From the NCBI GenBank assembly GCA_022497145.1, contig MU385987.1, positions 1 through 64,000 on the forward strand: a stretch of DNA of 64,000 nucleotides, given 5' to 3'. The notes beneath the pieces were generated by a model. That model saw nothing but the letters and a program-made list of their open reading frames with translations, was not told where the DNA came from and made no database searches. The DNA is from Rostrohypoxylon terebratum. Its lineage: Eukaryota > Ascomycota > Sordariomycetes > Xylariales > Hypoxylaceae. Positions 1-10,078 of this stretch are shown piece by piece. Position 1 is the first letter of the stretch. Each line of letters opens with the position of its first letter. A program made the translations under genes and the position numbers.

Positions 1-453
1 CGATGATTTGGAGATCGACTCCATCGACTCACTTTTGAGAGTCACGTGACCCTCGGTCCGTTTTATCCTCCGGATGTATTACTTGGATCGTAACATTACC
101 AGAAGTTAAGTATCCATACCTTTGAGTGAATTGGACGGATATCGCCAACAGACCAAATGCTAGCACAGTTAGGAGTTTATGATGATTTTTACGGATGGCT
201 TACCTACGTTGCGTAATGCTGCTGTTGGCGAGAAATAGGGTATACGTTGACCGTAGAAGATGGACAGTGACGGTAGGAATAAGCCGTAGTGTAGGACTGT
301 AGGTAGCGGGGCTTGAAGTTTACTAGATAATATGTTCAAGGTAGTATGTGCTTCGTCGCCTAGGTAGCTGTAGGTCACCTTCCTCCTTTTACTTCGAATC
401 ATAAGATTAGTTTTAGAGCGAAGTACCAATATTTAGAGAAGATAGGCCAAGAC
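1..453. other. Upstream of terpene relic, no gene seen
   Basis: No open frame here has a recognisable product or splice pattern. It may hold the lost 5' end of the terpene cyclase, but I cannot show this. The window edge cuts any gene to the left. Confidence 0.5.
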
Positions 454-1447
454 TTGTATGACCTTCAAGATCTTAGTATTGGCATTCCACTCCGTATGCA
501 CAAGGACTTCGCCAACAAGATCGAAGGTACACTCAGACTCCAGAGGGATTGGAACAAGTATATTTCTCCATTTGGTGGATATAACGGAGGGTTAGGTTAT
601 CGTTTTCACTTCATGAGTGCTACGATTCCCGAATGTCTACCAGGTAGACTTGAGGTCATCTCATATGCGAACGAATTTGCGTTTCTATACGACGGTAAAA
701 TTTCGATGTTTATGTGATGATCGTCAAGAAATGTTCTTACACGGTAGCAGATGAGATGGAAAACTTGACATCGCGGAGTATTCGAAACAAAACTCTCAGA
801 TTTTAGAGACGTTCCATCATTCTTTAGATCGGAATATTGAACCACACACACGCCCAGAAAAAAAGATTCAGGCAAAGATTCTCGAGGAGATGTTGGACAT
901 AGATCCTCCTTGCGCGGCCATCATGATGAATTCTTGGGCTACTTTCGTTCAATCGGCCTCTAGATCAAGGGCTTTCCCCTATGAAACTCTAGAGGAATAC
1001 GTCCCGGCTCGAGTCATCGATGCCGGTGAATTGTAAGTTACCGACCTTCGAATCAATACATACTCCCTGTCAGTGTATTATTGTTGATAACTATTGGTTA
1101 ATTGGGCAGAATCTGGTTCGGGCTCCTTACCTTTGAAATGGCGCTTACCATACCCGACGAAGAGTACGAGTTGTGTAGTGCTCTAGCCAAACCAGCATCT
1201 GTCGCGCTAGGACTCACAAACGATCTATATTCGTGGGAAAAGGAGCGACTGGCAGCAGGAAACTCCAGTCTTCAATGCAATATGGGTTATTATGAAGGAA
1301 AGGTCGGTAGGAGATGAGAAGGCTAAAGTTATCTGTCGGGCCGAAATTATGAAGCAGATTTCTGAATATTGTCGTGTTGTCGACAGCGTGCTAAAGAACC
1401 CGTCAATGCATGTATCTAAGGATCTTCGGGCTACGTTGGAAACCTAG
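454..1447 (+). pseudogene. Decayed class I terpene cyclase
   Basis: The pieces match, in order, the N-terminal cyclase domain of fungal prenyltransferase-cyclase enzymes of the fusicoccadiene synthase type. They include a start-like block with RLQRDWNKYI, the stretch YANEFAFLYD just before the Asp-rich metal motif, IQAKILEEMLDIDP and EEYVPARVIDAGE. After an intron at about 1034-1109 come WFGLLTFEMALTIPDEE and the metal-binding NSE-type motif NDLYSWEKE. The gene looks broken: no ATG opens the first block, the Asp-rich motif runs into stop codons near 715, and the frame shifts between about 740 and 770. It shifts again near 1260, after which IWVIMKERSV continues in another frame to a TAG at 1445. 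No prenyltransferase domain follows. A badly predicted but live gene is less likely. Such cyclases fold C15-C25 diphosphates. Confidence 0.62.
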
Positions 1448-1798
1448 CTTGGAGTGTTACCTGTCCGAGGTACCAAGAACTGGAGTAGCATATCGACAGA
1501 CGGTGTGCGTGTGTAAGATCTATGGATATGGCACTGCAGGGAGCGAACGAAACGTCAAGTAGGCTGCATGTACCTAGGCTGCTAGGTAGTGGTAGGAGTC
1601 TAGGTAATCAATGCACTGTAACCTTGTCGATGCACCAACTACCAACAGTGATAGTGGGCTCTATCCAGGGCAATCCAACCTCCCCTCTACGCCACTTCGT
1701 GGGGTCCATGACGCTTATCTGAGGATGTATTTACTTCCCAAGAGCGACCTGTCTCGACCACAAATAATTTCTCTCGAAACTTGACTTCGGAAGAAATC

Positions 1799-3186
1799 AT
1801 GAGCTCAATCATTCAGCCCTACCAAATTTCCGTCCCGGATTCGGCGATCGAGAAACTTCGAAAGAAGCTTTCCCTGGCTACTTTTCCGGCACAGACAGCC
1901 CACTCCAACGATTGGGAATATGGAGCTTCACTTGAAGACGTAAAGCAATTGGTGGATTTCTGGAAGAATGAATATGATTGGAGAAAGACCGAAGCTGAGA
2001 TCAACAAGCTTCCGCAATTTACCACGACCATTTCCGTAGACGGACATGAAGATGACCTCAAAATCCATTTCATTCACCAGAAAAGCGAGAAGGCCGATAG
2101 CATCCCGCTTCTGTTCTGCCATGGTTGTAAGTTTAGGAGAATAACCACGTTTAGTCATTGGTAAACGAAGCTGATTCAGTTTGCGTTACTTACCTTAGGG
2201 GCTGGAAGTTTTCTGGAGGTCACCAAGATCTTGCCCCTCTTGACGTCTGACGGCGACGGCAATGAACAGACCTTCCATATTGTTGCACCATCTATGCCGA
2301 ACTGTGGCTTCTCACAGATGACGTCAAAGCCTGGATTCGGAATACCGCAGTATGCGGAAGTGTGCCACAAGTTGATGATACAGCTTGGCTATGAGAAATA
2401 CGGTACGTCTGTTTATTAGCTCGTTAATTTTTCGCATTTTTGTGAATTGGGCGCCTTGAAATCTGCACTTACCTGGAATACCAATATTTATTCGCGCGGA
2501 CAGTCACGCAAGGGGGCGATTGGGGATTCCTCATCACCCGCGCAATGGGGTTCCTCTACCCAAGTCACGTCCGCGCATCGCATCTTAATTTCGTCTTGAC
2601 GTTGCCTCCCTCGCCAATATCCACCCCGCTGCTAGTCTTACAGTATCTCACCGGGAGATACACAGCATCCGAGAAGGCCGGGCTGGAGCGCACGCAATGG
2701 TTCCGTAATGAGGGTTCCGGCTATAGTCAGATCCACAGCACCAAACCCCATACCATTGGTTTTTCGCTTGCGGATAGCCCCGTTGCTCTTTTGGCCTGGA
2801 TCTACGAAAAACTTCGCGAGTGGACGGACGATTATCCCTGGTCGAACAAGGAGATCATCGATTGGATCAGCGTCTATTATTTTAGCGAGGCGGGCGCCGA
2901 TGCTAGTATCCGGCTCTACTATGAGATTGTGCATCCCGCGACGGCTGCGGGTGGAAGTGGCGATCAGGCAAGCGCAACGATGGAATCATTCATGAAGTGG
3001 AATAAGATTCCTTTGGGGCTGTCGTATTTTCCGAAAGATGTGATTGTGCTGCCGAGTTCATGGGGAAGAACCCTGGGTCCGGTCGTGTTTGAGAGGCGTC
3101 ATGAAGAGGGAGGACATTTTGCCGCATACGAGAAACCAGAGCTATTAGTTAGCGACCTGAGAAAAACGATACAAAAAGTGAGGTAG
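1799..3186 (+). CDS. Epoxide hydrolase, EHN alpha/beta fold
   Basis: Three exons (1799-2126, 2199-2402, 2504-3186) give 404 residues. The start is the ATG at 1799, since the frame upstream offers only a TTG. The N-terminal EHN lid segment begins with QPYQISVPDSAIEKLRKKL. The first junction rebuilds the oxyanion-hole motif HGWAGSFLE and the second rebuilds QGGDWGF, whose Asp is the expected nucleophile. The catalytic His lies in EEGGHFAAYEKPE near the C-terminus. Members of this family open epoxides with water through an alkyl-enzyme ester, in xenobiotic breakdown or in late steps of secondary metabolism. No signal peptide is seen. The decayed terpene cyclase lies just upstream on the same strand, so this may be a survivor of a terpenoid locus (inference). 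Length and key motifs look intact. Confidence 0.9.
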
Positions 3187-3444
3187 TTTTCTTACTGGAA
3201 TTGATGCATAAGTCAGAGGATATACAACTGGGGAGGTGTGTAAGGGGAAAAGACCGGCAGACAGTTTACGTAAAAATACAGTCGATTGTAAGATAATGCA
3301 GCTGGAATCTATTGGAATAGTTATAAAAAATTTTTCACGCTCGAGCTTCTGCAGCTTTCTTTGCTGGTTTCAGCCGTAGCCCATAACAGCCCCTAACAAC
3401 CCCGCGAAAGACTTCATAGCAACTTGATAGGAAGCAACACTTCC

Positions 3445-4059
3445 CTAGAAAGCTGCAGTATGCTCCAGGGACACTGAGCTTGGAAGTTGGATGGCGCCTT
3501 GCAACTTCTCTCTAGCAACTGAAAGTATGGTCGCGTAAAGTGACGGGGGTGTTTCCGGCGTCAATATCCGGACAAGAGCCCAATAAAGGTGAACAAAGCG
3601 GAAGTATAGATCCACTAAGATATGACCGATATGGTGCACGGCGGCCTCGATGGCGTCTACATCGGCAATACGCTTGCTATCGGCACCGTGGCAGTGTCAG
3701 AGTATACAACGAACAGGGTCCGATCGTCCATACGCCTCACAAAACCCGACTCAGGTCGAGTAGGATCGGGTCTCGATAATCGCTCGGTCTTATACATTCT
3801 GATTCGAGGAAGGCGTTGCGACGGATGGTCCGTCAACTTCTCATGTCTGTATCTGGGCTGAGGCGGCTTGTCCGGGAGTGCTCTCATTTTCGCTGCTGTG
3901 ACAGCGCCGCTGTCTCCTTAGTTGGCTATGGCGGAATGCGCACTTGAGACCGTGAAAGCGACAGAGCACAAAGCTCTCTTCCTTGCCATCCCTAGCGCAT
4001 CGAGTCTTGCGTAGGCGACAGCTATCGCATGCTGCCTGGGACCGAGATCGTGAAATCAT
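3445..4059 (-). pseudogene. Zn2Cys6 transcription factor relic
   Basis: A true ATG at 4059 opens a reading frame with the fungal binuclear zinc cluster pattern ACDSCRLRKTRC (C-x2-C-x6-C). In the second half of the cluster, where PCxxC is expected, the sequence reads SFVLCRFHGLKC, so the fourth zinc ligand seems replaced by Phe. The frame stops after 72 residues. Further down the same strand, at 3445-3639, HILVDLYFRFVHLYW resembles the start of the fungal-specific transcription factor domain that follows the linker in this family. Nothing like the remaining 400 or more residues is present. I read this as a truncated, dead regulator. Its nearness to the terpene and urea relics suggests one shared decay zone. 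A short live zinc-cluster protein is possible but unlikely with a ligand missing. Confidence 0.6.
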
Positions 4060-4813
4060 TTTATGGGATTGGTTCTAAGCTCTAGGTGAGTGGCAGCCAG
4101 CCGACACCTAGGCCAAACGGCCACAGTAGTCCTATACAGTATCCGCCATTTGGGCGTTCTCAGCTGATAAGCTATGCCGTCGGGAAGGTCTGAGAAGTCA
4201 TCTACTGGTGGAGATCCCATTTCCGATCCCTAGATCCCAGCTTGCTTCCCGTCGGTTCTAGTTGTGATTGGTCCCAAAAATGTGTACGAAATAGAAAAAG
4301 GTTATGAAAGATAAAGAAATCTTCCAACGATATTGAACAGGGATAAGAAAAGGTGGAGTCAATGGAGAACACCGATTGGCAGGCACACCTGAATGACCGC
4401 ATAAAAGTGGAACTAGATCTTGATGGTAAGCACCTGTATCTGCTTGGCCGGTCTTCTCATCCATTCTTCACCTTGACCGGAGTGGAAGTGGATACCCGTC
4501 GGCGAAAACATCCGTTTCTCTACCCGCAAACTCCATAGCTTCACATTGAGGCTCTGATTTAACCTAAGATTTGGTATTTCCGAAATGATTCATCGCTGGA
4601 GTTGTCGTCGGCGGATTGAGATTTCATGTACCACCGGATGCCACTCGCTCCTAGTCATTCCACAGATTTACAAACGCTTGAGAACAAGATATAACAGCAC
4701 TATATCTACATCTATATATATTTATTAATTCTTTTCTCTTTTCCTCATCTTTATGCCTTTCGTGTGGTTTACCTAGTTGTAGGGGTGAGCTGAAGAAGTA
4801 GTGATTGCTCACA
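4060..4813. other. Gene-poor spacer
   Basis: Only a short frame (ATG at 4362, about 58 codons) is seen, with no recognisable motif. Near 4690-4740 the DNA is very AT-rich. I support no gene here. Confidence 0.5.
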
Positions 4814-5506
4814 ATGTTAAATCCTCATTTTCCGTCTCCATTGACAGTTCCCCAATGGCTTGCAACATATGAGCTTATCGAAGATCAAAGGAAAAGCCTC
4901 TCATAAAAAGACCTACCTCTCTATGGTGTTCCGTTTGCAGTCAAGGATAATGTTGACGTCGAGACATTCCCTACCATCGCCGCTTGTCCAGCCTTCAGTT
5001 CCCGCCCAGTCGCTGAGGATGCTCTCGTGGTGAATAGCCGGTGCTATATTAATAGGAAAAACAGACTTAGATCAGTTCGCAACTGGCTTGGTAGGAACTC
5101 GTTCTCCGTATGGTGCAGTACGTAACTCGTTTGATCCAACCCGGGTCAGCGGCGGTTCAAGTTCTGGGAGCGCCGTTAGCGTCTCACGAGGCACAGTACT
5201 GCGCACTATTTAGGTAGTTTATGCACTGATACTGCTGGTTCCGGCCGGGTTCCACCAGGGCTAAATAACATTCAGGTACGGCCTTAAACCAAGCCGCGGA
5301 GCGATCAGCCACCTCTAAGAATTATAGAGACATGTCGACTAACATTTACTTTTTAGGCTCATCTAGAGTGTAGCAAGATGGAGATAGAATTATACAGTCC
5401 TATTGATGGCATCTGTGTGAAGGTAAATGTCCAGAGGGGCATTATTGTACAGGCGCGAGATGGATCGTTCGTGATTGACACATCTCAAACCAGCAGACTC
5501 GTGTGA
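4814..5506 (+). pseudogene. Urea amidolyase relic, amidase plus biotinyl ends
   Basis: The first part matches the amidase-signature domain of allophanate hydrolase. It shows PLYGVPFAVKDN (catalytic Lys), ILIGKTDLDQFATGLVGTRS, VSGGSSSGSAVSVS (cis-Ser), TDTAGSGRVPPGLNNI (nucleophile Ser) and YGLKPSRGAIS. These blocks lie in several frames, with an in-frame TAA near 4904, a shift and small deletion near 5030, a TAG near 5212 and another shift near 5275. From about 5372 a biotin-carrier-like segment follows: SKMEIELYSPIDG then VKVNVQRG, like the end of urea carboxylase. Fungal urea amidolyase (Dur1,2) carries allophanate hydrolase at its N-terminus and the biotinyl domain at its C-terminus. The relic thus looks like both ends joined by a large internal deletion. 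It cannot make a working enzyme. Confidence 0.75.
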
Positions 5507-5865
5507 TCGTGTGATAAAGATGCCTGAGTCCTAGGATGAGACATATTCATCCCACTTCCATACATAATATCAAAATTTAAAAAGTTAGGTAAGGAAGCAT
5601 ATAATATCCCAATAGTTTTAACATTACTATATGAATGTATTTATGATACCTCCCATTATTCATTCCCCAAACCTAATCGCCAATCGTAACAAGGGAATGA
5701 CAAGAATGCTATCCAGTACCTAGTTACCTATATATGCCCTGCCCAAAACCGACCCGTGATGGAAATGCTGAAAAGCCGTGTGACAACCCCACTTACGCGC
5801 CCCTAATTCCCCGGAATCCTTTTTATATTTGTGGGAGTGAATATGTCCAAGTCAACTCCGCAGAT
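5507..5865. other. AT-rich spacer
   Basis: AT-rich sequence (notably 5560-5660) between the urea amidolyase relic and the 3' end of the secreted-protein gene. No gene or clear element is seen. Confidence 0.5.
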
Positions 5866-6300
5866 CTAACAATCCCCAACATCCATAAACAACCCCGCGC
5901 CCTGGATTTCACTAAACTTGACCTCGCCCTCTCCCTGCGCGATGGCCAGCTCGTAAGACATCACGTCCCGGCACGCGAAGCTGTTGATCGTCACGGTAGT
6001 GCCGGCGCGGAAGCGTAGCGCGCCGACTAGCGACCCGGCAACGGGGCCGTCTAGCGCGGTCACGTTTACCAGGTCCGAACCCGTGGATGTGATCGGGTAG
6101 TCGGCGGGGAAGGTGGCGATGAGGGCGCAGGGACCCACGCTGTTGGGCGGGATCTCGAAGGAGATTGCGTCGCTGCGCTCCGGGGTGATGTCGAAGTTGA
6201 TTGGGAAGCCGATTGCGGAGGGCGCTTGTACGAGGCAGGTTGCTGAGACGGAGGTGGCCGCGATGGCGGAGAGTGTGGCGGCGAGGGTTGAGAAATGCAT
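5866..6300 (-). CDS. Small secreted protein, But2-like
   Basis: One uninterrupted frame of 144 residues from the ATG at 6300. Residues 1-20 form a clear signal peptide (MHFSTLAATLSAIAATSVSA), so the mature protein is about 124 residues and starts near TCLVQAP. It has four cysteines, which could make two disulfides, and no membrane segment after the signal. The pattern GPCALIATFPADYPI followed by VNVTALDGPVAGSLVG and INSFACRDVMSYEL recalls fungal secreted proteins with a But2 C-terminal (ubiquitin-3-binding) domain. That assignment is from memory and tentative. The role is unknown; such proteins are cell-wall or secreted products, sometimes induced on hosts. A longer start (to 6537) would bury the signal peptide and is rejected. 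Codon use is GC-rich in contrast to the AT-rich flanks. Confidence 0.82.
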   Translation of the reverse strand: MHFSTLAATLSAIAATSVSATCLVQAPSAIGFPINFDITPERSDAISFEIPPNSVGPCALIATFPADYPITSTGSDLVNVTALDGPVAGSLVGALRFRAGTTVTINSFACRDVMSYELAIAQGEGEVKFSEIQGAGLFMDVGDC

Positions 6301-7493
6301 TTTGGGGATGGGTTTGGTTGAGGTTAGCTTAAGTGGTATATATGGTGTTTTGGAGCTTGGAAGAGAGAAGCCGAATCGGTGTGTTTGATATTGCGTTGGA
6401 GGTTTGCTGGTGTGTGATGATGGTGATAGAGATGGATATGGGATATACGCCAGAGCGTCGCCCTCTTTATATATCAAAAAACCCTCACCCCATATCACCC
6501 CATGATACCTACTTACAATACGAGTCAGCTCCTTCAACTGAAGCTTGCCTCCCGATCATTGACGAACCAGACAATACCTACCTACACGAGCGTCATCAGC
6601 TCGTATCATTCACACCTCCTCCCGATAGCTTTGACAGTACAGTAATAGCGTAACACCTACCCCAGATCTCCAAACCGAAGGTTCCGAGAAAAAAAAAGGT
6701 CCTAAGGCTCAATCGAGCCAAGCTCTCCTCAGCTGAGCTGAGCCGCGCTGGAACGTTGCATGAGGCTATAGGGCTGAACAGCGAGATGTAAACTGCACTA
6801 TGACCTAGCTCTTCGTATTCTGTCGCTAGCTCGCGAGTCGTCGATCCTCCAACACCTTGGTGCTCACCTTGGGAAAACCCCGCAGGTAAGTGTATTGGGA
6901 AACTTGAATCGCGATTCGATAGCGATGCCCATGGCTGAGACTCGGGAGGGTGTGGTGAGGGGTTTGAGGAATGGCTGGATTGCGCGGGCATGGAATCCGT
7001 GTCTATTCCGAGCATCATGAGATCGGGGATGTGATATGGCCTCAGTAATCCGTCTGGCATCGTATCGCAAGCCGAAGAGAGAGTTAGTAAGACAATGTGC
7101 AAAGATCGAGTTCGGTAGTGCTGATGTCAGCCTTGATGTGTGCATTTTCTATGGTGGCTTGAGTGGAAGCCATGGGACTCGCCGATGCTAGAGTAGGCTA
7201 TTTATCGAAATGGTTAAAGTAAAGAGATGAAATCAGGAGATCGATTATTAACAAACGTCTATTATTGATTATATATGTATTGCTACCTATCCTGCCCAAT
7301 CTAGAGCCGATTCCGTAATTCGTCAGGTATCTCTAACTGCCGTTCGCTATAATGGATATAATATAAGCTAAATAATCATAAGTTCGTTCATTCGTTATCG
7401 CTGTTGGGATATATCAGTCCAGCACAACATATCCGTATGGTCTAACCTGGTAAATAATTATATATGGCTTGATGGCACCTAAAACGGGTTTTA
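6301..7493. other. Intergenic, no gene supported
   Basis: Promoter side of the secreted-protein gene and 3' side of the transporter gene. The longest frame (6596-7102, minus) lacks an ATG start and any known motif, so it is not called. From about 7200 to 7490 the DNA is AT-rich. Confidence 0.5.
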
Positions 7494-8973
7494 TCAAGCC
7501 TGCTTCTCTATGTCGCTCATACTTGGGTTGGGCTTGACGTGGGAATGTCTCTTTTCATTCACATAGAAGTCCTCGTCTTTGCCATCGCACATGATTTCGC
7601 AGTTGATGACAGCCTTCACGTGGTGAATGAAAACGAATATCCACATCGCAACCAGCATGAGCGTCATGGCGCTGCCAACTGCCATAGCCGCTCGGCTATG
7701 GAAGTTCTTGGCGAGAGAAATAATGGTAATCGTAAACCCAACATTTGGGAATACATAGGCGTACCAATTAAGGTGGAAGGTTAACTGCTTTCTGATAGCC
7801 AGATTGGCTACGACCGAGATGCAGAAGAACCATAAACTTAATGACCAGATAAAGATGCTCGTGAATGTTGCGAGAACGCGGAGTATCTGTATGGTGACAG
7901 AGTCGGCACCAAAATAGTTATAGTGGTTGGGAAAATCATTCGCGAGCCCGATAATAGCAAGGCTAGTAAATGAAGGTGGGCCAACGGCTATAAACATACC
8001 GGGCCGTGAGTTCGGAGACGGAAATCCCCACTGTATCATCCGGCGGACATAACTCGTCTATCTCACGTTAGCGGTCCTACTAAAAGTGATGGAGTTTCTG
8101 GAACCATTTCCGCTCGGAGGGGATATCTCGGATATATAAAGAAAGGTCGATACATACTATAAAATCATCAATATCTATGTCGGACTGGAAAATGATAAGA
8201 GACAAAGGGGTCATATAAAACATACCATACATCATGATTGATATACACATCCCAAGACCTTGAGCGGTTAGACCTCCGAGTATCATGGGGAGGGCCTCAT
8301 CTGGTGGCTGAAATGCAGCACCCGATGATGCGACAGTACCCGACAGCATGAAGGGAAAAATAGGCAGATCCCATGCGGGCGTCATGTCTTGGATTTTCAG
8401 AAGCGGGGAAGTGAAGAGTAAAGAGTACTGGCCAACTGCAAGAGCAAAAGTGATGACGAAGTATATCCAAAACAAGACGCGATAGGTGGTGATAAGCCAC
8501 GGACCGCATGAGGGGATTCCATATCGGGCAATGCCAGCGATGATAGACGCTAAGCTAAGGGTTGAGGTGCCTAGGAAGAGCGCCTCCGTGGGATGGGTGA
8601 TGGAATGCTTCAAAGTGCCGGGGAATTTGATGAAGCGGTAGGTTATCGCAGCAGTGACGAGAGTGAAGACGACGAGATCAAAGATATAAAATACCTTTCC
8701 AATCGTTTGAAGACCGGGAAATATCAAGCCTTGAGTCTGTTCTGCAAGTAGCAAAGCAAGACCGCCAGTTGACATAGGAAAAGTGTAGTTGGCCCAAGTA
8801 AAGTGCTCAAGCCTTGCCAAGAAATTACTCACGGCGCCCACGAAGCCACAGCGACCCTCTGGAGTGCCGTTGTTGTCTTGGGACTCTTCATAGCTGCTGC
8901 TCCCTGAAGAATGTATGTCTTGTTCCCCATGTTCCCTGTGTTCCCTGTGTTCCCCACCTAATTCGAAAACCAT
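7494..8973 (-). CDS. Mae1-like C4-dicarboxylate transporter (TDT family)
   Basis: Two exons (8222-8973 and 7494-8052) separated by a 169-bp intron give 436 residues. The junction rebuilds MMYGIYVRRMIQWGFPSP, which matches the spacing expected in the family. The N-terminal tail holds a short EHREHREHGEQ repeat. Then come HFTWANYTFPMSTGGLALLL, a family hallmark at the first membrane segment, and about ten hydrophobic segments, including SRPGMFIAVGPPSFTSLAIIG. The family (Mae1, Ssu1, SLAC1, TehA) moves malate and related dicarboxylates, sulfite or anions across the plasma membrane. Mae1-type malate transport is the likeliest role here, but the substrate cannot be read from sequence. The start is the ATG at 8973 because the frame above it reaches only a TTG. 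Confidence 0.87.
8935..8957. repeat. Tandem octamer in transporter N-terminus
   Basis: Three direct copies of a TGTTCCCTG-like unit encode the EHREHREHG stretch in the hydrophilic N-terminal tail of the transporter. The short perfect array suggests replication slippage. Confidence 0.8.
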
Positions 8974-10078
8974 TGTTGATCTGAGAAAAATCCTCTGAAG
9001 CGATTTCAAATTATATAGAAAAGTTTTTTGTAGATAATAACAGCGATCTTTCAAAGTGATGGGATAAATTGGCGTTGAGAAATATTATTATGGTTTTGCA
9101 TTACGATTAAGGTTGCGGCAGGTGCTTTATGAAGGATTTGGGAGTCGCTGGAATTAGCAGCTACGTTGGCAGGTTGGGAGTTTGGGTTCCAAGAAGTCTT
9201 AAAATTTACATAGTACCTATCAAATAATCCCAGACGTGCTCAGGGATCTACGCTGCCATCCTGGCAGCTAAGTCGAAAGGTTACAGGATCTAACGCTTAG
9301 TCATCGTTCGATTTCACGTTAGTTGAATCGCGTACTTACCTAATCTAAGCTTTCACGCTCTCCTGATTCATCCATAATAACCTTAAACTAGAAAAATCTC
9401 AATCGTGCCTACCTACGTGGTGTCAACTGTATCGAACGTTCAGGAAGGCGGTCTGTTGCACGCATAGCCTCTTTCTTTACAACTTCGAATCATAATAGTA
9501 GTCGCAACTACCATAATAATCTCCTGTTTATTCCGCAAGGTGGAAAAATACGAGTTATGCAATAACGATGCACTAATCATTCACAACCCGACAAACTGCG
9601 GAAGCTAGCAATGCGGCAACCTAACATTAGCGTCCCCATCCCCTGTTCTATCCTGTGTTCAGTGAAGTGCCAGGTACGAACCCACCATCCCACTATCCTG
9701 GAAGCGGATTCTACGCGGGTTTTGCCGCTGAGTGCCTCACTGCAAACGCTGCAACACACCACTAAATTCAAACCAGAACATTCTAAATAATTTCTACTTT
9801 CTACTATTCAACCCTTTCGAAATCAATCTATCGTTTAACAATAAAGACCTCATAGCGAATCCAAACAGTAGCAGAGAGAAAAGATATGTGTATGTACTGC
9901 ACAGAAGCTATATACAGTTGAATATTCAGTACAGGAGGATTTTAATCGAGGGAACAAAAAAGGAGCGTCTGCGGTCCGAACAGCTAGTTTCTTTCGTTAA
10001 TTTACACGTTTGCTATTTCGCCAGCTGAACCCCCACGTCCGACGCATATGGATGCCAGTATTTTTCTTTAACAGCTTC
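8974..10078. other. Intergenic spacer
   Basis: Promoter of the Mae1-like gene (minus) and downstream flank of the cellulase gene (minus). Two weak frames near 9577-10028 overlap on opposite strands and lack motifs or ATG-led products that I recognise. No gene is supported. Confidence 0.5.

Noticed and set aside
4362..4538. Short frame MENTDWQAHLNDR onward
   Set aside because: About 58 codons with no family match. A possible splice donor inside it leads nowhere recognisable.
6596..7102. 168-codon frame, minus strand
   Set aside because: It begins with TTG rather than ATG and shows no known domain.
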